Source: Andrena cerasifolii (taxonomy: Eukaryota > Arthropoda > Insecta > Hymenoptera > Andrenidae). Taken from it: a stretch of DNA of 64,000 bases. Positions within the stretch are counted from its first letter, which is position 1. Every line of letters begins with the position of its first letter. Below are positions 19,889 to 32,241 of this stretch, in pieces. Position numbers and translations under genes: made by a program. The stretch is from positions 496,001 to 560,000 of the forward strand of contig NC_135133.1 in assembly GCF_050908995.1 (NCBI RefSeq). The letters run 5' to 3'. The notes under the pieces were generated by a model. It was given only the letters and a program-made list of their open reading frames with translations, did no database searches and had not been told where the DNA came from.

Positions 19889-21899
19889 TTCGTTTTGGAT
19901 ATAACCTTTCTTATCTAAATAGGTGAATACTTGGGGAGGGGGGGTATACATCCGGAAGTCAGGGAATCCCTGGCATAAACATCGTTTATCTTTAAAATGT
20001 CCTTAATAATTTCGTTATCGTCAATGGACACGGATGTCACATAATAATCTCTAACCAACTGTAAAACGAAATTGTCTATTCGAGTAATATTAGACTCCTT
20101 ATATAGGACAATATTGCTAACATATTTGGTGTAGTTTGAAGAAGCCGATCGGTGTTTAAAAATACAGTGTCTGAGTATTTGTCGTTCCAACTTTCTAAGC
20201 TTCTCCATTGTTGCTGCGTTAACATTAAACCAAGTGGGGGCTGCGTATGTCATAATTGGTCTGATTAAAAGCATATAGCAGATTATCTTCGCCCTATCGC
20301 TCAAATTTCTGGAGTAGAATAGCCTGCCACAGCTATAAAATGCCTTGCGGGCCTTGTTTAGCTGAATGTCCCCATGCTTGGACATCCTCGCCAGATTATC
20401 CATCTGTATGCCTAGATATCTGACTAATACCTTGTGCGGAATTTTTATTCTTTCATTAGACGGGCTATCTGCGATATCAATACTGAATAGTCTTAAATCC
20501 CTTTTCTGAAATTTGCTGAAGAATCTAGTCGGCTTTCTAGACAGAATTGTCTCACATGTTAACGGGTTTATTCTTAATTTCCAGGTTTTGTAGTAAGTAT
20601 CTATATGGTTTACAGTAGTTTGGAGATCTGCTTGAATCAGTGATGGCTTTTTCCCTTCCACGCATATATAATCAGATCGTCTGCATACGCGCAGGCTCAG
20701 CATAAGTTGAAGTCCACTTCAGGGCCTATTGGGAATGTAGCTCTATTGTCTTCAGTGAATTGTATGATATGTTTTTGATGTATTCTAAAATGATTTAGCT
20801 CATCTTTACCCCTTGTGCTCTCCGCCTCTATTAAGTTATGTAGCCGATTACTGATGTCACTAGGTGAGGGGGTATTAACGGCTTAGTAGTGTTTGCCCAA
20901 GACATTCGCTATATTTACAGGTCCTGCTACTGTGAATAAGTTTCCATCATGTATGATGTGATCATCAGGGATGTTAAGTTCGGCAATCCAACCGTGTTTC
21001 CCTACATCAAGTTGTATTTTTTTCTATCGAATTGTGAGGTTTGCTGCGGAATAATCTTTAATTTTGGGAAAGAAATTGTCCGTTCTCTGATGATCTATTT
21101 CTTTCTCCTTGTTCTCCCAGTAACTGATGATATTTCTCTTCATTTCCACCTCTATGGAGCTTCTAATGGATTTTAAAAGCTCTTTAAGGAAGGTGGTTTG
21201 CTGAGTTGTATATCCACGTTTGTATGTTCTATGTATTTGCGAGACGACATATGATATATATTTAATAAGTTTCTTTATTTTGTTATTGGTGTATATGTTG
21301 GTATAATCCCTTCTTTTAACTTTTGGTGTGGACAAGGTTAGAGCTGAACGGATGCTGAGTTCCAGGGTTGTAAGATTCTCATCAATTTCGAGGTTCGTAA
21401 GATTTCTGTCCTCCGGGATTGGGGTTGGATTGCTTCTATTGATCTTCTGTCTGAATTATTTCCAGTTGCATTTCTTGTATGCAAAATGTGTCTTGGGGTC
21501 GGTGTTGTTGATAGGTATCTCCAAGTCATTAACTAATGAGATTTCTGCTATTATTGCTCTGTGGTCGCTGTCGTAGTGATGTGTTTTTAACTTATCGTTC
21601 ATTGTATTTTTGAAGGTGAGTCGAATGTCTGCGATGCAAATGTCCAGGAATGAATTTGCTGAAGGAAAGGTAGGTTCTGCAGGTGTTATTATTTTAAATT
21701 TATATCTGATTGAATGAGAAATTTCCCAGTTCTTTATGTATCCTCCTCTGGTATTAGAAGCTGAGTCCCCCCACTCTCTTCTGCGGGCGTTCAGGTCCCC
21801 CACTATGATAAAGTAGTTACTTTGGTCCGTCGCATTGATCCGATCTAGAAGATCATTAAACTCATCTATGATAGATACATCTGATCTATTGGTAGCATA
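19889..21899 (-). pseudogene. Jockey-like LINE ORF2 remnant, copy 1, right part
   Basis: This continues the LINE interrupted at 2911. The minus-strand order is endonuclease (21456-21899, with GDLNARR and SDHRAI motifs), linker (about 20710-21456), then YADD at 20676-20687 and the RT C-terminal/thumb region down to 19915. The RT fingers and palm that should precede YADD are missing, exactly as in copy 2, and there is a frameshift just after YADD. The endonuclease frame is cut in copy 1 relative to copy 2. It cannot retrotranspose by itself. Confidence 0.85.
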
Positions 21900-22138
21900 T
21901 ACAGGGTGTCCCACTAAGGAATGGACAGCGCGATATCTCTTAAAGTATTGTCGATAAAAATATAAAAAAAATAGGGAATTGCATGGTTCGAGGGGGCCCA
22001 TTTATTAGCGCGAACGAATTTTGTTTTCGATTACTATTTTAAAAGATACGATGGTCAAGTTCGGTTTTTCAAATGGAACTATTTTTTTTTTTTTTTTGAA
22101 GACCTGAGTTGATAGTGCGTTCCAAGACAAATTCAATG
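21900..22138. mobile_element. GGGTGTCCC-type TIR element, truncated copy
   Basis: It begins TACAGGGTGTCCCACTAAGG next to TA, exactly as in copy 2 (34504), but stops at 22138 where duplication unit 2 begins. Only the left 239 bases remain. Confidence 0.85.
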
Positions 22139-22547
22139 TTTAAGGGTTTAAGTATTCAACGGTTTAAGTATTCGTCAGTTGAGAGAGCGTATTCGAATCG
22201 TAACCTTAAATGCCCTGGAATGCTCGCGCTGCGCATCGTGCGCCTCCTTTTATACCCGAAATTTGATAGCTGGCGCATGCGCAGTGAGTCGCTTATTTAT
22301 TATTTTGCTTTTTACTCGCTTAATACATTATATTTTATCTTGCGCTTTTGTCAGTATTTACATTAAATTATTCCTAACATCTCTATAACATTTGTTTCTT
22401 TAGTATTCGTTTGAATCATTAATTAATTATAATTCATGTATAGAATAATTTTGTATGGTAACGTAGGACGATTTCGCGATAATGGAGATCAGTTTACTTT
22501 ACCGGCGGTCGGTAATTATCGGTTTGGATTCCGCGTGGGACGTTACA
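22139..22547 (-). repeat. Gypsy 3' LTR, U3 to R part
   Basis: It starts TGTAACG on the minus strand at 22547 beside a G-rich PPT. The core promoter TATAAAAGG is at 22254-22246, with a TGCGCATGCGCC palindrome upstream. The segment to 22150 matches 5' LTR sequence at about 31916-32068. It is cut at the duplication breakpoint. Confidence 0.8.
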
Positions 22548-22566
22548 CCTCCCCCCCCCCCTGGGG
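22548..22566 (-). promoter_or_regulatory. Polypurine tract
   Basis: On the minus strand CCCC is followed by an A, a run of about twelve G and AGG directly before TGTAACG. This is the expected position for plus-strand priming next to the 3' LTR. Confidence 0.6.
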
Positions 22567-22686
22567 GATCTCTCGTCCTCGAGAGATTGGAATGGAGGTG
22601 GGGAACGCAATGGAAGATTCGTATATATATATGGTTATTTATTAATATGTACATTTTTTTTTATTTATTTTCCTTCTCTTCCTTTC

Positions 22687-22980
22687 TCATGGGCCTGTAG
22701 GGATGTGTGCCGCCCCGGTGCCAAACAGTCCCAAGAGACGCCAGATTCTTTTCCTTGGGTCTGTTTTTGGTAATGCCCTATACGTTTCCCAGTCAGGATC
22801 CGGAATATTAATCTTTATCAGGGCTGGCCATTTTTGTGGGGGCACCTCTGGGATTCTGAATTCCGGAGCCCTCGGGAGTTGGAAATCCGGGGTCATTGGA
22901 AACTCCGGAGTTGTCGGGAGCGTGTCCGGTGGAGTATGAGGTGGTGTCTTGAGGTTTTAATAGATTTGTTAATTTGGAAA
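22687..22980 (-). pseudogene. Proline-rich ORF before the 3' LTR
   Basis: An open frame of roughly 95 residues rich in Pro ends at 22687 (clean part from 22896). I recognise no domain. It may be the tail of a third gypsy gene interrupted by the 23449-25098 insertion, or an unrelated fragment. Codon context looks coding-like, but support is weak. Confidence 0.35.
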
Positions 22981-23448
22981 AGGAGACGGAATGTTTATTA
23001 GTACGTTACCATTTGTCGAGGAGATCCCGAGAGTGGTGTGATTATTGGAGGGATTGGTACCATCTCCGAAAATATCTTATTTAATTATTTTTTTATTTTC
23101 AGCTCCTTGGAGTGTCGCGTACCTGATCACTTGGGCATTTTTGTAGTGTATGAAGTAAGGCGCAAGCACGAGTTTGAATGAGTGGTTACAGTTGGCGCTA
23201 GTGTCATTTATCCAAAATGATTTTCGATGATCGGTAAATTGCAGACAGAGTAGTGCCCTCTGACGGGTGTTTATAAAAATGTCTATGTTTGCAACTTCGT
23301 TCTACGCAACAATGTTCCTTATACTACTTTTATGCTATTTAGGTTATATGGTAGGTTATTAAGTTACAATTTTTCCGCATTTTTAAGAAAAAATAAATGT
23401 TTTTATTATAAAAAAGTCTTAAAGAATAGGTGTAAGTATTTATTACAT
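22981..23448. other. Gypsy 3' region, nothing recognised
   Basis: AT-rich sequence between the proline-rich frame and the foldback element. No gene is seen. Confidence 0.4.
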
Positions 23449-25098
23449 CCCCTGATAGCCATCTGCCTGCAGTCTGCCGGCAGATTGACAGCAGGGTCTG
23501 CCGGCAGATCGACGGCAGATCGACGGCAGGTCCTGCTGCTCGCCTGACACATCCAACAGCGCCATCTGAAGGCCACAATTGCCAAAGAATTTCCTACGTG
23601 TGACGTCACATGGACTTATTTCAAAAAGTATTTATTCTTTCTTTAATAATATACAGGATCAGTGATTACAATTGTTACAAAATAATATAAGCGCATATAA
23701 ATCCAAAGAGGGACTTTCAACATTTACATTTACAAATCCACGTCCCGTAACCACTGGTACCTAGTAGGGGCGATATCAGGAAATTTCATTCAGTATTTTC
23801 GACTTCTTTTTTGTGTAGAATCATCATGTTCCGCGTTGTGTTAGCGCTGAAAACAAATACAATATTAGCATAAAATTAAACGTAACGTATGAATAAACAG
23901 AATACATGCGATACTTACTTCAGCTCCATCTCCACACAGTACACAGTCTAGGCGATCATGCATGCTCCTGCGAACATTAAAATTTATAAGAAAATATGTC
24001 TTAAATTATTATCTACTAAACAAGACTCTGAACATTCGCACTTCGCGCATAACCCTACTTTTCTGTTTTCTAGATAATGCGAATCTCGATGTCCGCGACG
24101 TAGATAATTAGAAATTATTCAATTCCATAATTACGTTTGCCTTCTGGATACGCCGAGATGATTTGTTTGAATATTGATGGATGAGATTACTTAGAATATT
24201 CTTTGAGCGTACGTCTTCAAGCACAACGGGCAACGGGTGCCACTTCCAGTTTTCGAGGTCTGAGGTGGCAGTCACTGGCGGTGGCAGTCAGTGCCGGCAA
24301 AATCGAAGAATATTCCAAGTAATTTCATCCATCAACATCCAGACAAAGCATCTCGTCGTATCCAGAAGGCAAACGTAATTATGGAATTGAATAATTTCTA
24401 ATTATCTACGTCGCGGACATCGAGATTCGCATTATCTAGAAGACAGAAAAGTAGGGTTATGCGCGAAGTGCGAATGTTCAGCGTCTTGTTTAGTAGATAA
24501 TAATTTAAGACATATTTTCTTATAAATTTTAATGTTCGCAGGAGCATGTATGATCGCCTAGACTGTGTACTGTGTGGAGATGGAGCTGAAGTAAGTATCG
24601 CATGTATTCTGTTTATTCATACGTTACGTTTAATTTTATGCTAATATTGTATTTGTTTTCAGCGCTAACACAACGCGGAACATGATGATTCTACACAAAA
24701 AAGAAGTCGAAAATACTGAATGAAATTTCCTGATATCGCCCCTACTAGGTACCAGTGGTTACGGGACGTGGATTTGTAAATGTAAATGTTGAAAGTCCCT
24801 CTTTGGATTTATATGCGCTTATATTATTTTGTAACAATTGTAATCACTGATCCTGTATATTATTAAAGAAAGAATAAATACTTTTTGAAATAAGTCCATG
24901 TGACGTCACACGTAGGAAATTCTTTGGCAATTGTGGCCTTCAGATGGCGCTGTTGGATGTGTCAGGCGAGCAGCAGGACCTGCCGTCGATCTGCCGTCGA
25001 TCTGCCGGCAGACCCTACCGGCAGAACCGTAGCTGAATGCGGACGTAGGCTGCATCGCAGCTGCCGGCAGATCCTGCTGCCTGATCTGGTTATCAGGG
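23449..25098. mobile_element. Foldback element with 750 bp arms
   Basis: Arms 23449-24206 and 24309-25098 are inverted, near-identical over most of their length, around a loop of about 100 bases. Ends read CCCTGATA. Near each end are repeats of CTGCCGGCAGAT and GATCGACGGCAG. No transposase is encoded, so it is non-autonomous. It lies inside the gypsy 3' region. Confidence 0.85.
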
Positions 25099-25120
25099 TC
25101 GTGTGTGCGTGCGTGCGTGC

Positions 25121-25153
<33 letters not shown>

Positions 25154-25165
25154 TGTGTGTAACTG
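25099..25165. repeat. TG/CG microsatellite
   Basis: GTGTGTGCGTGCGTGCG followed by GT repeats, abutting the end of the foldback element. Confidence 0.9.
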
Positions 25166-25294
25166 TAGTGTGTAAAAGAGAAAAAAAAACTGCATCAATA
25201 TGTACATGAAAGATTATTGTTTCTTAGGATATCGTTCCTCGTTAACATATGTATGCGCTTTGACTTGTTGCAGGATTGCTTTTTTTTAATAGTT

Positions 25295-25621
25295 TTAGAG
25301 ATTTTTTAAAATTCGTTCCCGAATACCGGGATAAACGTATCCTAATTCCATATTATTTATGGATGATATTGGTGTTATTTGATATGATAGTAAAGTGCAT
25401 AAAGCACAAGTAGTTGCTTGCTTTTTTATATATAGAATTCGTCGACAAATAAAACATTGTCTATCTTTTCGTGTTGTGGCTAATGTAAGAAGATGCTCGG
25501 ATGCTGGGTGTCCGTAGTCTCTCCCTATTCTTTGCGCACAGTATTCGCAAAGAATGTGGTTTTCTTCATAATAATATATATATTTTTTTTTAATTTTTTT
25601 CAGACATATAAATTTGTCCAT
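25295..25621 (-). CDS. Small Cys-rich ORF downstream of gypsy pol
   Basis: From the first ATG at 25621 the frame gives 108 residues with a basic N-terminus and three CxxC pairs (CEYC, CFIC, CALC) plus a GHP histidine, resembling a small zinc-binding fold. The open frame extends upstream to 25738 without an ATG. It lies about 150 bases after the pol stop, so it would be a third gene. Some gypsy elements carry extra ORFs at this position. I know no match. It could instead be an inserted host fragment. Confidence 0.5.
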   Translation of the reverse strand: MDKFICLKKIKKKYIYYYEENHILCEYCAQRIGRDYGHPASEHLLTLATTRKDRQCFICRRILYIKKQATTCALCTLLSYQITPISSINNMELGYVYPGIRERILKNL

Positions 25622-25769
25622 TTTGTTGCGCTTGCTTATTCGTTTGAATACGTTGTTGCACGTATGGATGCGTGTGCTAGAGTGAAGGAATCTTGCGTCT
25701 GCTCCTCTTTTATATTGACTCCCACGCAGGGTTGCCACTTTTTTTTTTATTTATTATTATTTTTTTTTT

Positions 25770-28700
25770 TTAAGGTAAATAAGCTTTTTTTATTCTGTTC
25801 ATATGAACGTTTCGCATTTGTTTAGGGTTTATTGCTATTTTCAGGTTGCTGTTCTCCATGACTTCGGTAATCCGGTAGGGTCCGCTATATTCCGGTCCTA
25901 ATTTTTCTCTTCGTGGATTTAGTAACCATACCCAATCTCCTATTTTATACGTTTGAGATTGAATCTTCCGGTCGTAATAATGTTTCTGTCGAATTTTTTA
26001 TTCTTCTAGATTTTTTCGCGCCATTTGTCGAATGTGGTATAGTTTGTCCATTAATTTATCGACGTAGTCCGGATATGTTTTAATATGGTCAGTTGGAGGA
26101 ATGCTTGACGGAAGACGTGCTTTTCTACCAAAAACAAGTTCGTGAGGCGTAAATTTCGTGCCTTCGTGAGTACTTGTTAATACAATGAAAACATTGCTTG
26201 AGGTAACCATTGATCCCATTGTTTTTCTTTTGATACGTAATGTCGTAGGTACTCAACAAGGACGTGGTGGCTTCTCTCTAAGGATCCATTGGATTGAGGA
26301 TGAAATGCAGAGGTTCGGTATTGTTTAATGTGAAACGCTCTTGCGAATTTTTTCATAAGGGAACTAATGAAGTTTGGTCCCTGATCAGTGAGGATTGCTT
26401 TAGGACTTGCAGCAAATTTACAGATGAAGTGTTCTGTGAATGCCTCGGCTATGTCCTCTGAAGTAATGTTTGCCAATGGTATAGCGAGAGAATATTTTGT
26501 TAAATTGTCCTGAATAGTGAGTATATAACTATTCCCAGTATTTGTGAAGGGTAGTGGTCCTACTATATCCATAGAAATCTTATCAAAAGCGTCAACAGGT
26601 GTATCTGTCAGTATCATGGGTTCCTTATTTTTTACTCGTACTAATTTAGTTTTTTGACAATCTAAGCAAGTTTTAATAAATTGTGTTATTTCATATTTCA
26701 TATTCTTCCAATAATATTTGCTTCTTATGCGATGGTATGTCTTTGTAATTCCTTTGTGTCCGCCTATAGGTGATTGGTGATTCTCCTGGATGATCTGCTG
26801 TCTATCTTGTACAGGAGGAGTTAGAAGAGTGCCCTTGCAGAATACAAATTGGATGTCTTCTTGTAGGAATATTATATTTATTAATTCTTGTAATTTATAT
26901 AATGAGATTTTATTTCTTTCTGCTGATATGTATATTTTTGTTGTATTTTTAGGTATTTGTGCGTGGAGTGTTTTAAGTGCTTTATATAAGTCTTCTTCTG
27001 ATGGATGGTTCGTTGTGATGAGTCCAATTATTGTATGTTTTCCTTCTTTGAGCTTTACGAACTCCCCAACTTCTAATGGCTGGTAAAGTTTGTGAGGTTT
27101 TATATTTTTTTCTTTATATAATTTTTCTCCTGCTGGTCCTATTGGACTGCCTTGTGTGTTTATGAATGTTGCTACATATCCTTTTCCCATCCATAGGTGA
27201 TCTTTTACCTCTGTGTGTTGTTGTCTGATTGGAATATTTGAAACTATTCTTGGCTTGGTTGATGTTTGTTTATGCCGTGGAGAGAGAGAGAAGATGATGG
27301 AGGAGGAGTAAGTATTTTCTTCTTCCTTATTTTTATAGGAGTTATAGGAGTTATAGGAGTTATAGGAGTTATATGGATTTTAATTTTTGCTTTTTCTTTT
27401 TAGGTGTATGGTGAGTGCTTTTGTCTGAACTTGTTTCTGCACTAATTTTGGGAGGATCTTTATAATTGTGTTTTGGTACTATGGTTGCTTCGTCTATTTC
27501 TTCTATTAGGTCTTCTTGAGGTTTCTTGATGTGAGGTGCTTTCCTTGTGGTGTCTTGTATTATGTCTTGAGCGGGTGTATGTATTGTTAGGGGTTCTGTG
27601 ACTTGAGGGGGCGCATGTACTTCAACGGGTACCGAGATTTGGGGGCGTGTATATATTTCCGTTTTTTGGGAGGGTATGAATATTTCCGCACGGCGAGGTG
27701 GTGTATGTGTTTCCGATGGTTCAATATTTGGTTTTTTAGCTTCCGGATGAGAGGAGGAGGTGTTCGATTTTTGTTTTTTTTTCGCTTTATATTTATCGAG
27801 TCGCTTTCGTCGTACGATGAAGAATCAGAATCCGAAGAGCTAATTCTGGGTTGTTTGTATGGAGCTGGGTTTTCTGACGTTGAGGCAGTAGTCTCCCGTT
27901 GCCGCGTTTTGAATTGATGAAATTGTTTGTGTTTTTTATTTTCATGAGAACTTGTTTCCGAATGTGCTCGTTTCGCGTTTAACGGTAATGAAATTGGATT
28001 TCCAGATAAGACATCCGCGTTCGTATTGTAGTTTCCTGGTTTATATAGTATTTTATAATCGTACTCTGCGAGTTTAATTTTCCATCGTACTAAACGTGAG
28101 GTCGGATTAGATAGATTTTGATGCCATTCTAAAGGTTTATGATCTGTTATGAGATAAAATTTTCTGCCATAAATATAAGGTCGAAAATGGAATACCGCGT
28201 ATATTATTGCTAGTAATTCTCTTTCCGTAGGTGAATATCGCGTCTCTGCATCGTTTAAAACACGGGATGCGTAAGCTACTGGTAAATCTTTCCCTATTTC
28301 CCCTTGACTAAGAACTGCGCCAACAGCAATGCCTGAAGCGTCTGTCGTAATGTTAAATGTTTTTTCGAAATCTGGAAATTGCAGAATAGGTTCTTTGCAG
28401 AGTGCTTCTCGTAGAGTTTCGAATGCTTTTTGTTGTTTATACGTCCATTCGAATTGATAATCCTTTTTAGTGAGATTTGATAGTGGTCTTGCAATTCTTG
28501 AAAAATCCTTTATAAATCTTCTATAATATCCACTCAGTCCTAAGAACTGTTTTACATTCTTGACTGTTGTAGGAGTTGGGAATTCTTTTACAGCTATTAT
28601 TTTCTTTGGGTCTGGCTTAACTCCTTCTTCTCCTATTATATGTCCTAGGTACGATACTTCTTTCTTTAAAAATTCACATTTATCCGGTTGAAGGTAGAGA

Positions 28701-30324
28701 TTTGCGTCTCTTAATCTATTCATTAGTCTTTTAAATTTTGTTGCATGTTCTTTCATTGAGCTGGCATATATCACGATGTCATCTAAATATACAAAAAGTT
28801 CTATCCCCTGAAGTCCTGTCAAGACTTGATCCATGAGTCTCTGGAACGTAGCTGGTGCATTCTTAAGTCCAAATGGCATTCTATTAAATTCATAGTGTCC
28901 GTATATTGTAGAGAAAGCTGTCTTGTGTCGATGATCTGGATGCATAGGAATTTGGTGAAAGCCAGATGCAAGATCAAAGACAGAGAAATATTTCGCACTT
29001 CCTAACTGATCTAGTATGTCAGTTATATTTGGTAGGGGGTAGGCGTCTCCAATTATTTTCTCATTTAATTTCCTGAAGTCTATTACAATCCTGGCTCTTC
29101 CTTTTTAGGTACAATCCATATGGGTGAATTGTATGGCGATGATGAGGGCTGTATGATTCCTTTTTCAAGTAATTCTTTAGTTTGTCTTTTTACTTCTTCT
29201 TTATATGCTTGAGGGTATCTATATTGTTTTGTGAAAACAGGAACGTCGTTTTCCGTTATTATTTTATGATAGGCTTTATTTGTTGCTTCTAGTTTTTCTC
29301 CTGGAAGGTAGAATCTATCCGCGTGTTCTTTAATTAATTCTTCAACACTGGCTCGTTCTTCTGAATTTAAATGTTCTAATCGTAATTGTTGTAGTAGTTG
29401 GTGTATTCTGTTAGTTTTTCTGTATTTGTCTGACGTTTCATCTTTTATAGGTACTTCGTCGAAAGGTTCTAATTCGACTGATGGTACGGGGATTTTAATG
29501 TCTTTTGAAGATGTGTTTATTGCGAAGAGATATGCTATGCCGTTATTATTTGAAACTACTGCATTTCCCATATGTATATTTGGGTGAATTTTAATTCTTG
29601 GAATATATCCTGTGGTAGATCGTGTGTTAAGGACCCGTACATATATTTGACTTCTTGTTCTGGCTGGTATTGTGACCATTTCTGGATCAATGAATGGAAT
29701 AGTTTCCATTCCAATAGTTATCGCTGATTTCATGTAGTCGATGGTTGCGCCGTTAGTTTGAAAGAATTCTGTTCCCAATATTCCATCCTGTTTGATAGGG
29801 AGGTCTTCTACAACATGGATGATGATTTCTGTATTTAATGTTCTGATCTTGACGTATCCTATGGTGCTGAGTAGGCCGTCCGTAATACCATTAAGGTCGA
29901 ACAAGGTGTCCGTGAAGATTGGTATATTGGGTGAAACAGCACTCCTTTTAATTACATTCAAATCGGATCCGGTATCAATCATTAACGTTGCTTCTTCTCC
30001 ATTGAATCCTAGATCAGAGAGAAGGATGCTAGGGGGTTTCCTAATTTGCTCTGTTTTTAATCCGAGTATAGCCTGCCTACGTACCATACGAGGTTGTTCT
30101 TCTCTTTCTTTCCTGTCGAAGTACATCTTCTTTCTACATTGCTCTACTGTATGGCCTCTGAATTTGCAATATTCGCAGAATATTTCTGGTTTCTGCATCC
30201 GATTTGCATAATTTTTACTTCTACATTCCTGTATTGTGTGACCTGGTCGTCGACAATGATCACAATATGAGTTGGATTGAGGAGCTTTGGTCGTGTAATT
30301 TTGGCTTCTGCAATCTTGTGTCAT
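25770..30324 (-). pseudogene. Gypsy pol: protease, RT, RNase H, integrase
   Basis: The minus-strand frames are 30324-29083 (zinc knuckles, protease with DTGSD, start of RT), 28945-27587 (RT with YLDD, RNase H with TTDAS, HKP and a degenerate ADVLS), 27190-26177 (integrase HHCC zinc domain, then D, D and E motifs including TDQGPNF and HPQSNGSLER), 26219-25998, and a C-terminal GPY/F module (YSGPYRITEV) ending at 25770. At least three frameshifts separate these parts, one at about 29095 in the RT fingers. A four-fold ten-base repeat GGAGTTATAG lies at 27337-27376 between RNase H and integrase. The enzyme set would copy and integrate element DNA if intact. Confidence 0.9.
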
Positions 30325-31201
30325 GTGACCTGTTCTTCGACGTTACGTTACCTTACAGTATACGTTAGATTGAGGGGCTCTGCTCGTGTAACTCCGGCTT
30401 GTACAATCTTGCGTCATGTGACCTGATCTTCGGCAAAAATCACAGAATGTGTTGTTTGTTGGTACCAACTGGTTCGTGAAATTTGACTGCTGCAGGCGGT
30501 GGCAATATGGCCGTATCCAAGGCAGTTTGTACATCGATTAGTTTGTGTTATTCCTGCTGCTTCCCTTGCTCGTATCTGATTTTCATTACATTCTGCTTCT
30601 GCTTTAATGGCGATATTGATAGCGCGATCAAGGCTGCTGAAGGCGTGTTGTTAGAAAGGCTTTAATGGCGTTTTGTTCCGCGGTTATATTAAATTGCACT
30701 ACGTGTGTAGGTACTTCTATCGCATTGCAATGTTTAATCTGAAGAAGGAGATTGGATACACGACTGCTATAATCTACCGTTGTTTCGTTAGGTAATTGTG
30801 CAATTTTTGATAATTCCCCATATAATTGTATGGAAGTATGTAATGGTGCAAATCGTGATTCTAGTACTGAAATGAGGTCATCGATTGAATTATAATCCCC
30901 GTTCAAAACTACTCTAGAAGCTTGTCCGAAAAGCTTATTTTTAATGAGTTGAACTAATCCATACTCTGCATTCGGATTAACCATGCGTCGTGCGTGTCGA
31001 CAACTTTTAATAAATTGATGTATTGGTATATTTCTACCATCGAAAGAGGGGACTAATGTGTGGTAAGTGAGGATATACATTCGTAGCTGTATTCATATTA
31101 ACTTGTGGATTTGAAGTTCCTGGAGTGTTTGTATCTCCTGAAATAATTTCTGGAGTTTCTGTAGTCCCCTGTGTTTCTGTATTGATTGCTAGGTTAGCCA
31201 T
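30325..31201 (-). pseudogene. Gypsy gag, copy 2
   Basis: The probable ATG is at 31201, with the capsid-like core at 31080-30628. CCHC zinc knuckles of form CxxCxxxxHxxxxC fall at about 30535-30343 and continue into the pol frame. It is broken by frameshifts shared with copy 1 (near 31060, 30640, 30500 and 30345), so the damage predates the tandem duplication. Copy 1 (1-1620) differs by only a few bases. Confidence 0.85.
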
Positions 31202-31365
31202 TGCTTCTCCCAGTGTGTCAGGTTCATGTTGTGAAGTTTTTTTTTTTTTTTAAGCCTCTGTAGAATTTAGAGAAGAAAAAATTTCTGGAAAATGCTCACT
31301 TCTGGAGTGGTTTCACTTTAAGAGAAATATCCCCTTTAATCGAAATTATCCTACTAAACGAAATT

Positions 31366-31383
31366 ATCCCACCGCTGTCACCA
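31366..31383 (-). promoter_or_regulatory. Probable primer binding site, copy 2
   Basis: TGGTGACAGCGGTGGGAT on the minus strand, about 14 bases from the LTR boundary, identical to copy 1. Confidence 0.6.
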
Positions 31384-31397
31384 AAAAATATCCGACC

Positions 31398-32068
31398 TGT
31401 AACGTTCGGCTGTCCGAAAACAACTGAAGCTAGTAGGTCCTCGAGAGGAGAGCGGCGTCCCCTCGAGTATAGGATAGGTGGGAGTTCGTTATTACAACTA
31501 AGGATTAAAATCCACGACTTAAAAACTTAACAATGACTTTATTTGACAATACTTATTCTAATATTGCTTACAGTCTACGATTATATATTCTGTTTTTTGG
31601 GTTTTCTATAGTTTTTTATATTTATGCTAATTAATGTTACGTGAATATTTATTAAATATTCGGCCGCTACCGTTTCCGGAGCGAGCTCGATGACTCTTGG
31701 CAATGTCTGTAGTAAGAACGGCCGCTACCGTCTTCGGAGCGAGCTCGTTTCTTTTGACAGAGTTTTTATTTTATGCTCTTCGAGGCCTTGCTTTTACCAA
31801 GAACATCGGCCGCTAAAGCGAGGTTCTATAACTTCAAAATACAAAGACCAAAAAGGAGCACCAGTAACTTTTATACACTGGAGATCCGCCACTGGTTGAA
31901 ACTTAAGCTGCCTCTAGGTTTAAGTATTCGTCAGTTGAGAGAGCGTATTCGAATCGTAACCTTAAATGCCCTGGAATGCTCGCGCTGCGCATCGTGCGCC
32001 TCCTTTTATACCCGAAATTTGATAGCTGGCGCATGCGCAGTGAGTCGCTTATTTATTATTTTGCTTTT
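31398..32068 (-). repeat. Gypsy 5' LTR, truncated, copy 2
   Basis: It runs from the inner end CGTTACA (minus strand) to an abrupt junction with LINE sequence at about 32068. The core promoter TATAAAAGG is intact at 32010-32002. Sequence upstream of the TATA box is lost, so transcription control is incomplete. Confidence 0.8.
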
Positions 32069-32241
32069 AATCACTTTGGTATCCTAGGAAAAATCGGCTC
32101 TAAACCTAGCAGGTCACTTTGGTGGGGTCTTAAATCTAAATTTGGATCTACTTAAATCTAACCTACGCTAATTTAAACTAAATATATTTACATGACTATT
32201 TACAAAGGTCTTAGGCCTATCTCTTTTTAAGTACGCCGTAG

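Larger units (their letters stand above)
1..22138. repeat. Tandem duplication unit 1 (partial, contains 17 kb insertion)
   Basis: Positions 1-2910 match 29582-32489, and 19889-22138 match about 32494-34735. There are only scattered substitutions and a two-base difference in a poly-T run near 1660. Removing the 16,970 bp insertion and one TTAA leaves a period of about 12.6 kb. The unit begins upstream of the window, inside the gypsy pol region, and stops at 22138 inside a TIR element. Unit 2 then begins within an LTR. Shared decay mutations show that both elements were already dead before duplication. Confidence 0.9.
22139..32068 (-). mobile_element. Ty3/gypsy LTR retrotransposon, copy 2, decayed
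   Basis: Minus-strand order: truncated 5' LTR 32068-31398, PBS, gag, protease, RT, RNase H, integrase, a small Cys-rich ORF, a foldback insertion, a proline-rich ORF, PPT, and truncated 3' LTR 22547-22139. Domain order with protease before RT and integrase after RNase H is Ty3/gypsy. Gag and pol carry several frameshifts. Both outer LTR ends are lost, so no target duplication can be read. Confidence 0.88.
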
